From positions 1,798,001 to 1,862,000 of the forward strand of contig NZ_VFMX01000001.1 of NCBI RefSeq assembly GCF_006715285.1: DNA of 64,000 nucleotides. Reading direction: 5' to 3'. Shown piece after piece: positions 35,554-49,027 of the stretch; position 1 is the first letter of the stretch; each line of letters begins with the position of its first letter. This DNA is from Arthrobacter sp. SLBN-83 (lineage in GTDB: Bacteria > Actinomycetota > Actinomycetes > Actinomycetales > Micrococcaceae). Below the pieces are notes generated by a model that worked only from the letters and a program-made list of their open reading frames with translations, was not told the DNA's origin and did not search any database. The position numbers and the translations under genes were made by a program.

Positions 35554-38121
<2,568 letters not shown>

Positions 38122-38127
38122 CTATGA

Positions 38128-38180
38128 GCAACGTGCATCACTATATGCAACAGAGTGTCTCAGCTCACATTGGATGTCAA
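38128..38180 (-). promoter_or_regulatory. Promoter and operator of flavoprotein paralogue 1
   Basis: On the minus strand: TTGACA (38180-38175), a 17-nt spacer with TGTG at positions 6-9, CACTCT (38157-38152). The final T starts the operator TGTTGCATA...GTTGC (38152-38128). Layout and sequence copy the gbcA promoter almost base for base. Confidence 0.78.
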
Positions 38181-38232
38181 GGGTTTCGCGCTTTGTTGCG
38201 GGGACCGACAGCGCTGCGTCGAACGGCAGCAA

Positions 38233-38266
38233 AGAGGCCCCCGCCGCTGGTGCGGCGAAGGCCTCT
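38233..38266 (-). terminator. Terminator of the MFS gene
   Basis: AGAGGCC (38233-38239) pairs with GGCCTCT (38260-38266), and CGCCGC/GCGGCG pair inside around TGGT. On the minus strand TTT follows. It lies 22 nt after the transporter stop. Confidence 0.8.
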
Positions 38267-38287
38267 TGTGGTGACTGTGCAGTCCCG

Positions 38288-39706
38288 TCAGTGGGCGACG
38301 TCTGCTGAAATGTCGGCGAGGGTGCGCCCCTTCGTCTCAGGCGCGAGCCATTGCGAGAGGATTGCGCCGAGTAATGCGACGGCGGCGGCTACGACCATGC
38401 TGGGGCCCATGCCGATGTTGCTGATCGCCCACGGCAGGGCGAAGGTGCCCAGCGCGGCTCCGATGCGGCTGAAGGCCGCGGCGAAGCCCATCCCGATGCC
38501 GCGCAGGTGGCCGGGGAACAGCTCGGCCGGATAGACCTGGGTCAACGTGGTGTAGCCGGCGTTGAAGAAGGAGAAAGCGAGGAACAGGGCGAGCACGAAG
38601 ATTGCCGGCGCGTCCGCCCAGACTCCGATCACCAGCAGGATGCCTGCGCAGAGCCACTGCCCGGGCACGGTGAGGATGCGGCGGCCGAGCTTGTCAATCA
38701 GAAGCACGGTGGTGACAACACCCGCGGTGGCAAGGGCGGAGAGCCCGACTCCACCGGCCCAGCCGCCGCCGAAACCGAACTGGTTGAGCACGTCATCGGC
38801 GAAGGTTGCGATCGCGAAGTACGGAGTGACGGCGCAAAACCAAAAACCTGAGGTGAAGAGGGTGGTGCGCCACTGCTGCCTTGAGAACAGCATTCCAACG
38901 GAGGCGTTCTTGATTTTGGTCCTGCCCTGCGCGGCCTGGGCCTCCTGGATCGCCCTCAGATCGATCTCTTCGGTGATGCTGTTGTGCATCTGGGGCGATT
39001 CAACGTATCTGTGTGCGATCGCGAGTGCTTCCTCACGCCGCCCCTTTGTAATGAGCCAGCTGGGCGATTCGGGGAGGCCGATGCGGGCGAGGAACAGGAC
39101 GAATGCGAGGATCGTGCTCGTGCCAATGACAATGCGCCATGGGACGCCCACGTCGTGCATGAGCGTGCCGATGATGAAGGCCATCATGAAGCCGACGTAC
39201 CAGGCGATCAGCGTCAGTCCGAGCAGCCGCCCGCGGAGCTTTGGCGGGGAGAACTCCGACAGCAAGGGGCCGCCAATTGAGTATTCGCCGCCGATCGCGA
39301 CCCCCATGCAGAACCGGATGATGGCCAGCTGGATGACGGCTCCATCCCCGGAGGTCACGAAGAACTGGGCCGCTGAGGCTGCCAGGAACAGGCCCATGTC
39401 CACGAGGAACATGGGCTTGCGTCCGAACTTGTCGGTAGCCCAGCCGGCAAGCGGGGAGCCGACGAAGATACCAGCCAGCGGGCCTGCGGCGATCATGCCA
39501 AGGGACAGTGCGTCGAGCTGGAGCTCTGACCGCATGGGCCCGGTGACGGGGCCGATAATTCCGAGGATGTAACCGTCGAGGAACATCCCGCCAATGAAGA
39601 CTGCGACAAGCCGCACCATGAAGCGGCGTTTGAACGTGGAGCTCGTCCCTGAGTTCCGGCGCTCCGCACTGCTTTGATCGATGGTGCTGCCACCTTTGAT
39701 AGTCAT
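38288..39706 (-). CDS. MFS transporter, likely for betaine or methylated glycines
   Basis: A 472-residue 12-helix major facilitator of the sugar-porter/metabolite:H+ symporter kind. Motif A-like loops are LAGWATDKFGRKPMFLVD and LLIDKLGRRILT; AELFPGHLRGIGMGF and the PESPSWLITKGRREEAL loop are family marks. The C-terminal LAPETKGRTLADIS is typical. The substrate is inferred from context: it shares the promoter pattern and TGTTGCATA operator with gbcAB and the flavoprotein. The ATG at 39706 has AGGAAA upstream. The ~200-nt leader contains a 19-base homopolymer. Confidence 0.85.
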   Translation of the reverse strand: MTIKGGSTIDQSSAERRNSGTSSTFKRRFMVRLVAVFIGGMFLDGYILGIIGPVTGPMRSELQLDALSLGMIAAGPLAGIFVGSPLAGWATDKFGRKPMFLVDMGLFLAASAAQFFVTSGDGAVIQLAIIRFCMGVAIGGEYSIGGPLLSEFSPPKLRGRLLGLTLIAWYVGFMMAFIIGTLMHDVGVPWRIVIGTSTILAFVLFLARIGLPESPSWLITKGRREEALAIAHRYVESPQMHNSITEEIDLRAIQEAQAAQGRTKIKNASVGMLFSRQQWRTTLFTSGFWFCAVTPYFAIATFADDVLNQFGFGGGWAGGVGLSALATAGVVTTVLLIDKLGRRILTVPGQWLCAGILLVIGVWADAPAIFVLALFLAFSFFNAGYTTLTQVYPAELFPGHLRGIGMGFAAAFSRIGAALGTFALPWAISNIGMGPSMVVAAAVALLGAILSQWLAPETKGRTLADISADVAH

Positions 39707-39844
39707 AAACAGTTTCCTTTAGTGGTTTAGCGCTGCCGCGCGGATGCTGGCAACGTTGTGCCGCCGATGCTCAAGCCAAGGTTCCCCTTTGGATCGGCAT
39801 CATGCATTCGTTCGTCGATTCCCCAGGCCATCACGGGTGGAGTC

Positions 39845-39863
39845 GGGGGGGGGGGGGGGGGGG
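39845..39863. repeat. Poly-G (19) homopolymer
   Basis: An uninterrupted run of 19 G on the plus strand, i.e. poly-C in the transporter mRNA, between the promoter (~39930) and the ATG (39706). Such tracts are prone to slippage, and also to sequencing error. Confidence 0.9.
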
Positions 39864-39896
39864 AGGAGCATATCCAGGCGATTCGTTCCGTGATGA

Positions 39897-39962
39897 TCAA
39901 CAACGTTCGCTTTATGCAACAAAATCGTGCGCTAGGTCACACTCAAAGTCAAGAGTGTGACC
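39897..39962 (-). promoter_or_regulatory. Promoter, operator and large inverted repeat of the MFS gene
   Basis: On the minus strand: TTGACT (39952-39947), a 17-nt spacer with TGTG at positions 6-9, CACGAT (39929-39924), then TGTTGCATA (39921-39913) and GTTG (39901-39898). GGTCACACTC (39935-39944) and GAGTGTGACC (39953-39962) form a perfect 10-bp inverted repeat over the -35. The whole gap 39707-40142 is 436 nt. It holds this region, the poly-G tract and the inverted repeat at 40.04-40.12 kb. Confidence 0.78.
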
Positions 39963-40035
39963 CGTGAAAGTCGGAGTATGAAAGTGTCCTTGTTGCCTGC
40001 TCCGGGGCACGCCGAAGGCGCGCGCGTCGCGGGGC

Positions 40036-40117
40036 CCCGTTCTCCGAAAACGGTGCTTCGATGAGGAATACCTCCCCAGGTCTTAGGCCCACCGAAGCAC
40101 CTTTCACGGAAAACGGG
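40036..40117. repeat. Imperfect long inverted repeat after folD
   Basis: Arms 40036-40060 and 40093-40117 are complementary at 21 of 25 positions, including GGTGCTTCG/CGAAGCACC and CCCGTT/AACGGG, around a 32-nt loop. It begins 26 nt past the folD stop in the direction of transcription. It could terminate the purU-folD operon, though no T-run follows, or be a remnant of a mobile element. Confidence 0.6.
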
Positions 40118-40142
40118 ACGCCCGCCGCGAACGCTGTCCCTT

Positions 40143-41048
40143 CTATCCGGCTGCTTCCAGGACCTGGGCGTGCAAGGCCCCGGCAGGCAGTGGCTCGGAC
40201 GACGATTGGCGGCGTGCGGCCTCCACGGTGTGGAGTAGCAGCAGTGCAGTGGTCACGGAGCCGACGCCGCCCGGAACGGGACTGAGCGCGGCCGCAACCC
40301 CTCGGACGCTGTCCGCGTCCACGTCCCCCACAAGGGAGCCGTCGGCCAGGACATTGGTGCCCACATCGATGACTACGCAGGAGGCAGAGACGTGGCTCCC
40401 ATTAAGAAGGCCGGTCTTTCCCGCCGCGACCACCACGATGTCAGCTTCAGCCGTGTAGCGCTCCAGCGGCCCGGAGCGTGAATGGCATACCGTGACGGCA
40501 GCGTCGCGTTCCAGGAGCAGGAGGGCCAGCGGCTTACCCACCACTGCCGAGCGGCCTACAACCACAGTGCGGCGGCCGGCCACCGGGATGCGGTAGTGCC
40601 CAAGGATCTCGACGACGGACCGGGCCGTGGCAGGCGCGAAGGCCGGCTGCCCCACGGCCAGGCGGCCAAGACTCAGCGGGTTCGCACCGTCGATGTCCTT
40701 TTCAGGCGGTATCAGGCCCACCAGGGCCTCGGCGCGGACGCCGGCCGGAAGCGGTGTCTGCAGGATGATGCCATGCACCGAGGGTTCGGCGGCCAGGCCG
40801 CGCAGGACGCCGGCCAGAGCCTGCTCCGTTGCATCATGTCCTAAGTCCATGACCCGGCAACCGATCCCGGCCGCCTCGGCGGCGCGCTCAATGGAACGGA
40901 CGTACCAGTGGGTCGAACCGTCGTCGGTGGCGATGACCACGGCCAGGGCAGGGTGGACCCCGCCCTGCCCAAGGTCCCGGGACTGCTCCCGGGCACGGCG
41001 CCGGATGTCCCCGGCCAGTTCCTTTCCGGAGAGCGACTGGGTGCTCAT
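40143..41048 (-). CDS. folD: FolD-family methylenetetrahydrofolate dehydrogenase lacking the catalytic Lys
   Basis: A 301-residue FolD homologue (methylene-THF to methenyl-THF, and normally on to 10-formyl-THF). LAVVIATDDGSTHWYV, GIILQTPLPAGV (Gln kept), PEKDIDGANP (Asp kept), VVVGRSAVVGKP and SPVPGGVGSVTTAL are all recognisable. The canonical Y-V-x-S-K-x-K segment reads YVRSIER here, so the Lys essential for cyclohydrolase activity is Ile. Known Lys mutants of the human enzyme keep dehydrogenase activity but lose cyclohydrolase. The coupled cyclohydrolase-like gene upstream fits this. Overlaps that gene by four bases; last gene of the purU operon. Confidence 0.9.
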   Translation of the reverse strand: MSTQSLSGKELAGDIRRRAREQSRDLGQGGVHPALAVVIATDDGSTHWYVRSIERAAEAAGIGCRVMDLGHDATEQALAGVLRGLAAEPSVHGIILQTPLPAGVRAEALVGLIPPEKDIDGANPLSLGRLAVGQPAFAPATARSVVEILGHYRIPVAGRRTVVVGRSAVVGKPLALLLLERDAAVTVCHSRSGPLERYTAEADIVVVAAGKTGLLNGSHVSASCVVIDVGTNVLADGSLVGDVDADSVRGVAAALSPVPGGVGSVTTALLLLHTVEAARRQSSSEPLPAGALHAQVLEAAG

Positions 41049-41716
41049 TGAAGGATCCTTTCCCGTACCCGCGCCACGAGGGCGTCGGCCGCCGTCACCA
41101 CCTTTTCCTCAATGCCGTCCGTCTGCTCCTTGAGCAGCGACCGCGCCGACTGGTCCTTGATGGCCACGACGTTGATATCGATGTTGACCCGTGCCGTGGT
41201 GGCGGCGGCACGGGCTGCATCTGCTGCTGCCGCCACATCGCTGATGACGTTTGGGTTGGCGACGTCGGCCAGCCCGGTTGCGAGGTCCACCACTGCACCG
41301 GCCAGCTTGATTAGCTGTGCCGGGGTCTGTGCCGCCTGCACCAGCGCTGCCTGGATGGCAGACGTCCTGGCAGCCTTGAGCTCCTCGGTGTCAGCAGGCA
41401 GCCGATAGGCGTCGATGACGGCTTGGAAGACCTGTTCATCCGAGTCGGCCAGGCGCAGTGCCTCTGACGCGAGTTCATCGGCCACCTTCGTGGTCCGCTC
41501 CACCAGTGGAGCATGCTCCCCGTACTTGGGGCCGGTGGTGTAGCGGGCCACCATGGCCACCAGGGCCGCCCCTTGCGCGGCATGGAGTGCGGCCGCCGCC
41601 CCGCCTCCCGGCGTGGGTTGCCGGGAGGCGAGCCGTGCGAGGTAGCTGCCGATGGTCTCGCTGCCGATCGACCCGGCGCCGGACGGCGCCACCCTGTTCG
41701 CTTGCTGTTCCGTCAT
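41045..41716 (-). CDS. Cyclodeaminase/cyclohydrolase family protein (FchA-like)
   Basis: A 223-residue all-helical protein of the FTCD_C family (methenyl-THF cyclohydrolase/formimino-THF cyclodeaminase). Features: SYLARLASRQPTPGGGAAAALHAAQGAALVAMVARYT at the start, where PxPGGG is diagnostic, and VVDLATGLADVANPNVISDVAAAADAARAA near the end. It probably hydrolyses methenyl-THF to 10-formyl-THF. The start ATG 41716 lies two bases after the dmg stop; the frame is open further but inside dmg. It overlaps folD by four bases. Confidence 0.88.
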   Translation of the reverse strand: MTEQQANRVAPSGAGSIGSETIGSYLARLASRQPTPGGGAAAALHAAQGAALVAMVARYTTGPKYGEHAPLVERTTKVADELASEALRLADSDEQVFQAVIDAYRLPADTEELKAARTSAIQAALVQAAQTPAQLIKLAGAVVDLATGLADVANPNVISDVAAAADAARAAATTARVNIDINVVAIKDQSARSLLKEQTDGIEEKVVTAADALVARVRERILQ

Positions 41717-41718
41717 GC

Positions 41719-45167
<3,449 letters not shown>

Positions 45168-45182
45168 GCCCCTCCTCCTTCT

Positions 45183-45255
45183 AGATATATTCCAAAGCAA
45201 CGGACTGATATATTAGATTGGCTGCCAGCGTATACTGGTCCACAGGCGAGGTCAA
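45183..45255. promoter_or_regulatory. Divergent purU / gntR control region
   Basis: Minus strand for purU: TTGACC (45255-45250), a 17-nt spacer with TGTG at positions 6-9, TACGCT (45232-45227). Downstream of it lie two boxes, TGATATATTA (45206-45215) and AGATATATT (45183-45191). A TATACT (45231-45236) may be the -10 for gntR on the plus strand. The boxes would let one GntR protein control both directions. Confidence 0.7.
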
Positions 45256-45288
45256 TAGTTTTTTCTGGTTGGGAAGAAAGGGCTCAGC

Positions 45289-45969
45289 ATGGCATTCGAA
45301 GCTTTGGCGGTGGCGGACGACGCCGGCAGGAAGTCGCTGGCGGACGTCGCCTACGAGAGCATCCGCGACTGGTTGCTCACCCTGGAAATCAAACCGGGCG
45401 AGCTGCTGAATGACGAGCTCCTGGCCAAGAATCTCGGTGTAGGGCGCACTCCCGTGCGCGAGGCCCTGAAGCGTCTGGAGCTGGATCGGCTGGTCAAGAC
45501 TTATCCCCGGCGCGGCACCTTCGCCACGCGGGTGGACGTGACCGATCTTTCCTTCATTTCGGAGATCCGGGCCCAGCTTGAGCCCCTCGCGGCGGCGCGT
45601 GCCGCACGCGTGGCTTCACCGGCGTTTCGGGATGGGCTGCGTGCCACGCTCAAGAAGGTGGAGTCATTCGATGTGGCCGCGGCAACCGTGACGGAGACGC
45701 TGCAGCTGGACGCGCAGGTGCACCAGGGCATCTACGCTGCTGCTGCCAACCCGCACCTGGAGGACATCCTGATCCGTTACGACAACCTGGCAACGCGCAT
45801 CTGGTGCATGGTCATCGACCGGCTGCCGGACTTGTCCCACCATGTTCGTGAACACCTCGATCTGCTCCGTGCTGTCATCGACGGGGACGAGGAGCGGGCC
45901 GCGGAGCTGGCCAGGGCCCACGTGAGTGAATTCGAGCATGCCGTGCGAGAGGCTCTCTTCAACGCCTAG
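45289..45969 (+). CDS. GntR-family regulator, FCD (FadR) type
   Basis: A 226-residue repressor. An N-terminal winged HTH (LADVAYESIRDWLLTLEIKPGELLNDELLAKNLGVGRTPVREALKRLE) precedes an all-helical FCD domain with the usual acidic/His ligands (LDAQVHQGIYAAA; HHVREHLDLLRAVIDGDEERAAELARAHV). It is divergent from the purU-dmg-fchA-folD operon and probably controls it through the TGATATAT boxes; related boxes lie at 28.75 and 46.04 kb. The ligand is unknown, a C1 or methylglycine metabolite being likely. Confidence 0.88.
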   Translation: MAFEALAVADDAGRKSLADVAYESIRDWLLTLEIKPGELLNDELLAKNLGVGRTPVREALKRLELDRLVKTYPRRGTFATRVDVTDLSFISEIRAQLEPLAAARAARVASPAFRDGLRATLKKVESFDVAAATVTETLQLDAQVHQGIYAAAANPHLEDILIRYDNLATRIWCMVIDRLPDLSHHVREHLDLLRAVIDGDEERAAELARAHVSEFEHAVREALFNA

Positions 45970-45996
45970 CCCGCCCCGAGGCGTCTGCCCCGAGTG

Positions 45997-46059
45997 TTGA
46001 CATGGAGTGTGACCCGGGCCATACTCAAACTCTCGTTTGATATATCAATCAAATATCAG
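45997..46059 (+). promoter_or_regulatory. C1-type promoter with palindromic GntR-like operator
   Basis: TTGACA (45997-46002), a 17-nt spacer with TGTG at positions 6-9, CATACT (46020-46025). Downstream is the perfect palindrome TTGATATATCAA (46037-46048) followed by a second AAATATCAG half. GAGTGTGACC in the spacer also appears in the inverted repeat at 39.95 kb. Confidence 0.75.
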
Positions 46060-46103
46060 CGCTTTCCCAGAAGCGGCGACGGCGCGGGCGAACGGAGTGG
46101 CAA

Positions 46104-46385
46104 GTGAATTTCCAGGCAACCCTTGAAGTCCCACGTGGCGCCACGGACCTTGGCCTCGAACAAGTTGAGCAAGCTGCCGGCACATCGACGAAGGCCCTCG
46201 GCCTCCGGGCCGACTGGGCGCGCCTGCCCGGCCGTAGCGTCGAAGTGTGGCTGCACGGGGAGCGCGTGGCCAGCGGGGTGGTGGACCAGGCCGCGGAGGA
46301 CGGCTCGGTGCTCTGGATAGCCGCTGAGGGCATCAGCACCCGCCGCATCTTCGACAAGTCATCCGGCTACCAGATCTGGGTTTAG
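46104..46385 (+). CDS. Conserved-looking small protein of the C1 regulon, unknown function
   Basis: A 93-residue protein starting at GTG 46104 with GGAG eight bases upstream. It has no signal or membrane segment. The middle (LPGRSVEVWLHGERVASGVVDQ, then DGSVLWIAAEG) predicts a small beta-rich fold. I do not recognise the family. It has a full C1-type promoter and GntR-like operator of its own, so it is probably expressed together with the formaldehyde and dimethylglycine genes. It overlaps the convergent iclR by four bases. Confidence 0.65.
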   Translation: MNFQATLEVPRGATDLGLEQVEQAAGTSTKALGLRADWARLPGRSVEVWLHGERVASGVVDQAAEDGSVLWIAAEGISTRRIFDKSSGYQIWV

Positions 46386-47191
46386 CGCTGGGTATACCCC
46401 ATGTTGGCGCTTACCTTGAGTCCGGCTTCCTTGAGTGTCTCCAGCAGCCCCGGGATCTTTTCCGGGTCGAACCGGAACGCCGGCCCCGAGATGCTGAGGG
46501 CTCCAATAACGGCGCCCTGGTGGTTGTAGACGGGAACGGCCACGGCGTTCAAGCCAATTTCGAACTCTTCGCGGACCACCGCATACCCCATGGCGGCCAC
46601 CTCAAGCAGTTGCGCGTCCAGTTCCTTGCGGGAGGTGATGGTGCGGGCGGTGCGGGCAGCCAGGCCCGTCTCCTTGAGGATCCGGTCCCGCTCGTCTGCC
46701 TCCAGTGCCGCCAGGAGGACCTTGCCGCTGGAGGTAGCGTGCAGCGGCGTCAGGCTTCCCACCCAGTCGTAGGTGGCCAGCGTGGAAGGCCCCATGGCCT
46801 GGTCCACGTTGACTGCGTAGTTGGAACGCAGCACGGCGAGGTTGACGGTTTCCTTGAACTCTTCCGCGAGGCTTTCCAGCACCGGCCGTGCCTCGTGCAC
46901 CAGGCTCAGCCGGCCGGGAATGGAGCTGGCCAGGCGCAGGATGCCGAAGCCGAGCTGGTACTTTCCGCGCTCGCTGTTCTGGTGGACCATTTCCCTGGTC
47001 ACCAGCGACCCCATCAGCCGGGAGACGGTGGATTTGTGGATCCCCATCTCCTCGGCGATCTCGCTCACGCCGGCGTGCCCCTCGCGGGCCAGGATCTCCA
47101 GGACCGTCAGCGCACGCTCCACGGACTGCACCCCGCCGGACTGGCCGCCCTCGGCGTCGCTATCTGATTCCGGTTCATTTTTAGGAGCCAT
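46382..47191 (-). CDS. IclR-family regulator, probable AllR-like
   Basis: A 269-residue regulator. The winged HTH is at residues ~20-85 (ALTVLEILAREGHAGVSEIAEEMGIHKSTVSRLMGSLV). The C-terminal effector domain contains VGSLTPLHATSSGKVLLAAL and NAVAVPVYNHQGAVIGALSISGPAF, both standard for IclR proteins. It follows uraD and uraH on the same strand. Matching tandem operators stand before that operon and before hyi-allB, so control of urate/allantoin breakdown with allantoin or glyoxylate as effector is likely. Confidence 0.87.
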   Translation of the reverse strand: MAPKNEPESDSDAEGGQSGGVQSVERALTVLEILAREGHAGVSEIAEEMGIHKSTVSRLMGSLVTREMVHQNSERGKYQLGFGILRLASSIPGRLSLVHEARPVLESLAEEFKETVNLAVLRSNYAVNVDQAMGPSTLATYDWVGSLTPLHATSSGKVLLAALEADERDRILKETGLAARTARTITSRKELDAQLLEVAAMGYAVVREEFEIGLNAVAVPVYNHQGAVIGALSISGPAFRFDPEKIPGLLETLKEAGLKVSANMGYTQR

Positions 47192-47272
47192 ACTTCCTGA
47201 TCCTATGCCGGGAATTGTGACGGCCGTGACATTGGGGTGACCCGGGCGGGGTCCAGGGGCCCCGAATTGACG

Positions 47273-47611
47273 CTAGCTTCCGCGGTAGGTGGAGTATGCG
47301 AACGGGCTCAGGAGCAGGGGAACGTGGTAGTGCTCGGGGCCGGTGACTTCGAAGACCAGGTCCACTTCCGGGAAGAACGTCTGCGTCTGCAGGCCCGCGT
47401 AGTACTTGCCCGTGGCGAAGTTCAGCTTGTAGTGCCCCGGCTCCAGCTGCTCCGGCCCCAGGTCCTTCGCGCGGCCGTCCGCGTCGGTGCTGGACGCTGC
47501 CAGCTCGCGCCAGGTGCCAGCGTCATTTTTTGAAAGGACGACGGCGACACCCGCCGCCGGCCGCCCCGCGCCGGTGTCGAGGATGTGGGTGGTGACGTGG
47601 GATACGCTCAT
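47273..47611 (-). CDS. uraH: 5-hydroxyisourate hydrolase
   Basis: A 112-residue transthyretin-like enzyme that hydrolyses 5-hydroxyisourate to OHCU. The start SVSHVTTHILDTGAGRPAAGVAVVL carries the catalytic His; the C-terminal PLLLSPFAYSTYRGS is the diagnostic YRGS ending. Between them GHYKLNFATGKYYAG is conserved. It overlaps uraD by four bases (ATGA). No urate oxidase gene is visible in the window. Confidence 0.94.
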   Translation of the reverse strand: MSVSHVTTHILDTGAGRPAAGVAVVLSKNDAGTWRELAASSTDADGRAKDLGPEQLEPGHYKLNFATGKYYAGLQTQTFFPEVDLVFEVTGPEHYHVPLLLSPFAYSTYRGS

Positions 47612-48105
47612 GCGCTGATCAGTCCTTCGAGCCGCAGTACGGCGATTTCGCGCAGCTGCTGCGCAACGATCATGTCTTCTTCTTCGGCGGAGTTGGTGAG
47701 CCGCTGGTTCAGGGCCGCCAGGATCTCCGGGGCGGTGCGTCCGGCGGCCCGGATCAGGAAGACCCGCCCGAACTTCTCCTCGTACTCACGGTTTCCCAGC
47801 GCCAGGGCCTCAGCGGCTTCAGCATCCGCCGGGTCCACCCCGGCCTGCTCGGAGCGGGACATGGACGCCTCGGTGCTGGCCGCCGTCGGGCGTTCCCCGA
47901 TCCTTGGGTGGTGGGCCATGGCTGCTTCAACCTCGGCAGGAGTGAAAGGGTTGGCGGCCTGGGCGGCGAACTCCAGGAGCTCTTCGCGGCCGGCGAAGGG
48001 GCGTGCCCCGGCCACAGCCTCAACCCAGCGGCTGATGTCAATGCATGGCCGGAGGGTGGCCTGGGCCGCGGCGGGATCCGCGCTGTTGAATTCGGCAAGC
48101 TTCAT
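47608..48105 (-). CDS. uraD: OHCU decarboxylase
   Basis: A 165-residue all-helical decarboxylase making S-allantoin from 2-oxo-4-hydroxy-4-carboxy-5-ureidoimidazoline. AMAHHPRIGERPTA contains the catalytic His and the conserved HPRIG; EEKFGRVFLIRAAGRTAPEILAALNQRL is the C-terminal signature. I start at ATG 48105 (MKLAEFNSA); the frame is open up to 48186 but without a good site. First gene of uraD-uraH-iclR. Confidence 0.92.
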   Translation of the reverse strand: MKLAEFNSADPAAAQATLRPCIDISRWVEAVAGARPFAGREELLEFAAQAANPFTPAEVEAAMAHHPRIGERPTAASTEASMSRSEQAGVDPADAEAAEALALGNREYEEKFGRVFLIRAAGRTAPEILAALNQRLTNSAEEEDMIVAQQLREIAVLRLEGLISA

Positions 48106-48194
48106 GCTGGTCGTATTCCTCGATGTCATGCTGGCATCCACGGTGACGGCTATGCGGACGCCGGAGTGCCCGGCACCCGCGCACAAGCGCAGGC

Positions 48195-48237
48195 TTCCGC
48201 ATCATGGAACTGTTATTTCAGCATACGTAATATTCAA
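48195..48237 (-). promoter_or_regulatory. uraD promoter with tandem IclR-type operators
   Basis: Minus strand: TTGAAT (48237-48232), a 16-nt spacer, TAACAG (48215-48210). TTCCATGATGCGGAA (48209-48195) covers the start region. A second, weaker copy (48231-48217) lies in the spacer, centres 22 bp apart. The first matches the operators before hyi. Confidence 0.65.
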
Positions 48238-48276
48238 GAGCAGGCGCGGGACACTGTCAAGCGGTCCGCCAGATCC

Positions 48277-48702
48277 CTAGTCCTGCGAGGACGTCCTGGA
48301 CAGCACCCACGTGTTGGTCCCGTCCTGGCGTTCGAACGTCACCGTGGTGACCAGTGCCTCGATCAGCGCAAGGCCCCGGCCGGACTCCGCGTCATCGTCC
48401 GGAGTGGAGGCCTCCATGGGGCCGAACGGCGGCTTGGCGTTATAGGCGCTGACCCGGGCCTGCAGCAGCGCCGGCTGCACCGTGGTCTCCACGCCCAGCT
48501 CCACCTCGCGGTCCCCGGCCGGCTGCGCATGCTGGACGATGTTGGACGCGGACTCGATGACGGCGGTGGTGAACGTCATTTGGTCCAGGTCGTTGACGAA
48601 CGGGACGTCCAGCCAGAGGCTGTCGAGGTCGTTGTGGACCGCCTCGATGGCGTCCTCCGCAGCAGGTCCGCGGAAGCTGCGTGAAGCCAGTACCTCAGTC
48701 AT
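48277..48702 (-). CDS. HATPase-type anti-sigma kinase (RsbW/SpoIIAB-like)
   Basis: A 141-residue GHKL ATPase. The N box is TTAVIESASNIVQHA (Glu/Asn), and the G boxes are ESGRGLALIEALV. FERQDGTNTWVL closes the fold. Such kinases phosphorylate a STAS partner and sequester a sigma factor or another target. No sigma gene is visible nearby, so the target may be the glycosyltransferase or a distant sigma factor. It overlaps the STAS gene by eight bases and ends the four-gene unit. Confidence 0.85.
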   Translation of the reverse strand: MTEVLASRSFRGPAAEDAIEAVHNDLDSLWLDVPFVNDLDQMTFTTAVIESASNIVQHAQPAGDREVELGVETTVQPALLQARVSAYNAKPPFGPMEASTPDDDAESGRGLALIEALVTTVTFERQDGTNTWVLSRTSSQD

Positions 48703-49027
48703 TGCTGAACGCCTCCTCCGCGGTGGGGTAGGCGGTGAGGACCTTGTCCATGCTGGTCAGTTTCAGGACCATGTTCACCTGCGGCTGCACGGCGGCGATG
48801 CGGAGGTCGCCGCCGGCCTGGCGGGCGGCCTTGAGGCAGCCGATCAGCGCGCCAAGGCCCGAGGAGTCCATGAACGCGGTGTGCTCCAGGTTGACCACGA
48901 TCCGGTTGGATCCGCCGGCGATGACGTCCGTGACGAACTCACGCAGCTTGGGCGCGGAGACCATGTTGAGCCGCCCGTCCGCCTTGACCTCCGCGTACGA
49001 ATCTTTGACCTCGTAACTGAACTCCAT
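48695..49027 (-). CDS. STAS-domain anti-anti-sigma factor (RsbV/SpoIIAA-like)
   Basis: A 110-residue STAS protein. NLEHTAFMDSSGLGALIGCLKAA has the switch site, Ser-56 in the D-S-S-G-L-G motif, where the kinase would phosphorylate. GRLNMVSAPKLREFV is the first helix. It is joined to the glycosyltransferase by a one-base overlap (TGATG) and to the kinase by eight bases, so the three are made in fixed ratio. Confidence 0.9.
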   Translation of the reverse strand: MEFSYEVKDSYAEVKADGRLNMVSAPKLREFVTDVIAGGSNRIVVNLEHTAFMDSSGLGALIGCLKAARQAGGDLRIAAVQPQVNMVLKLTSMDKVLTAYPTAEEAFSND

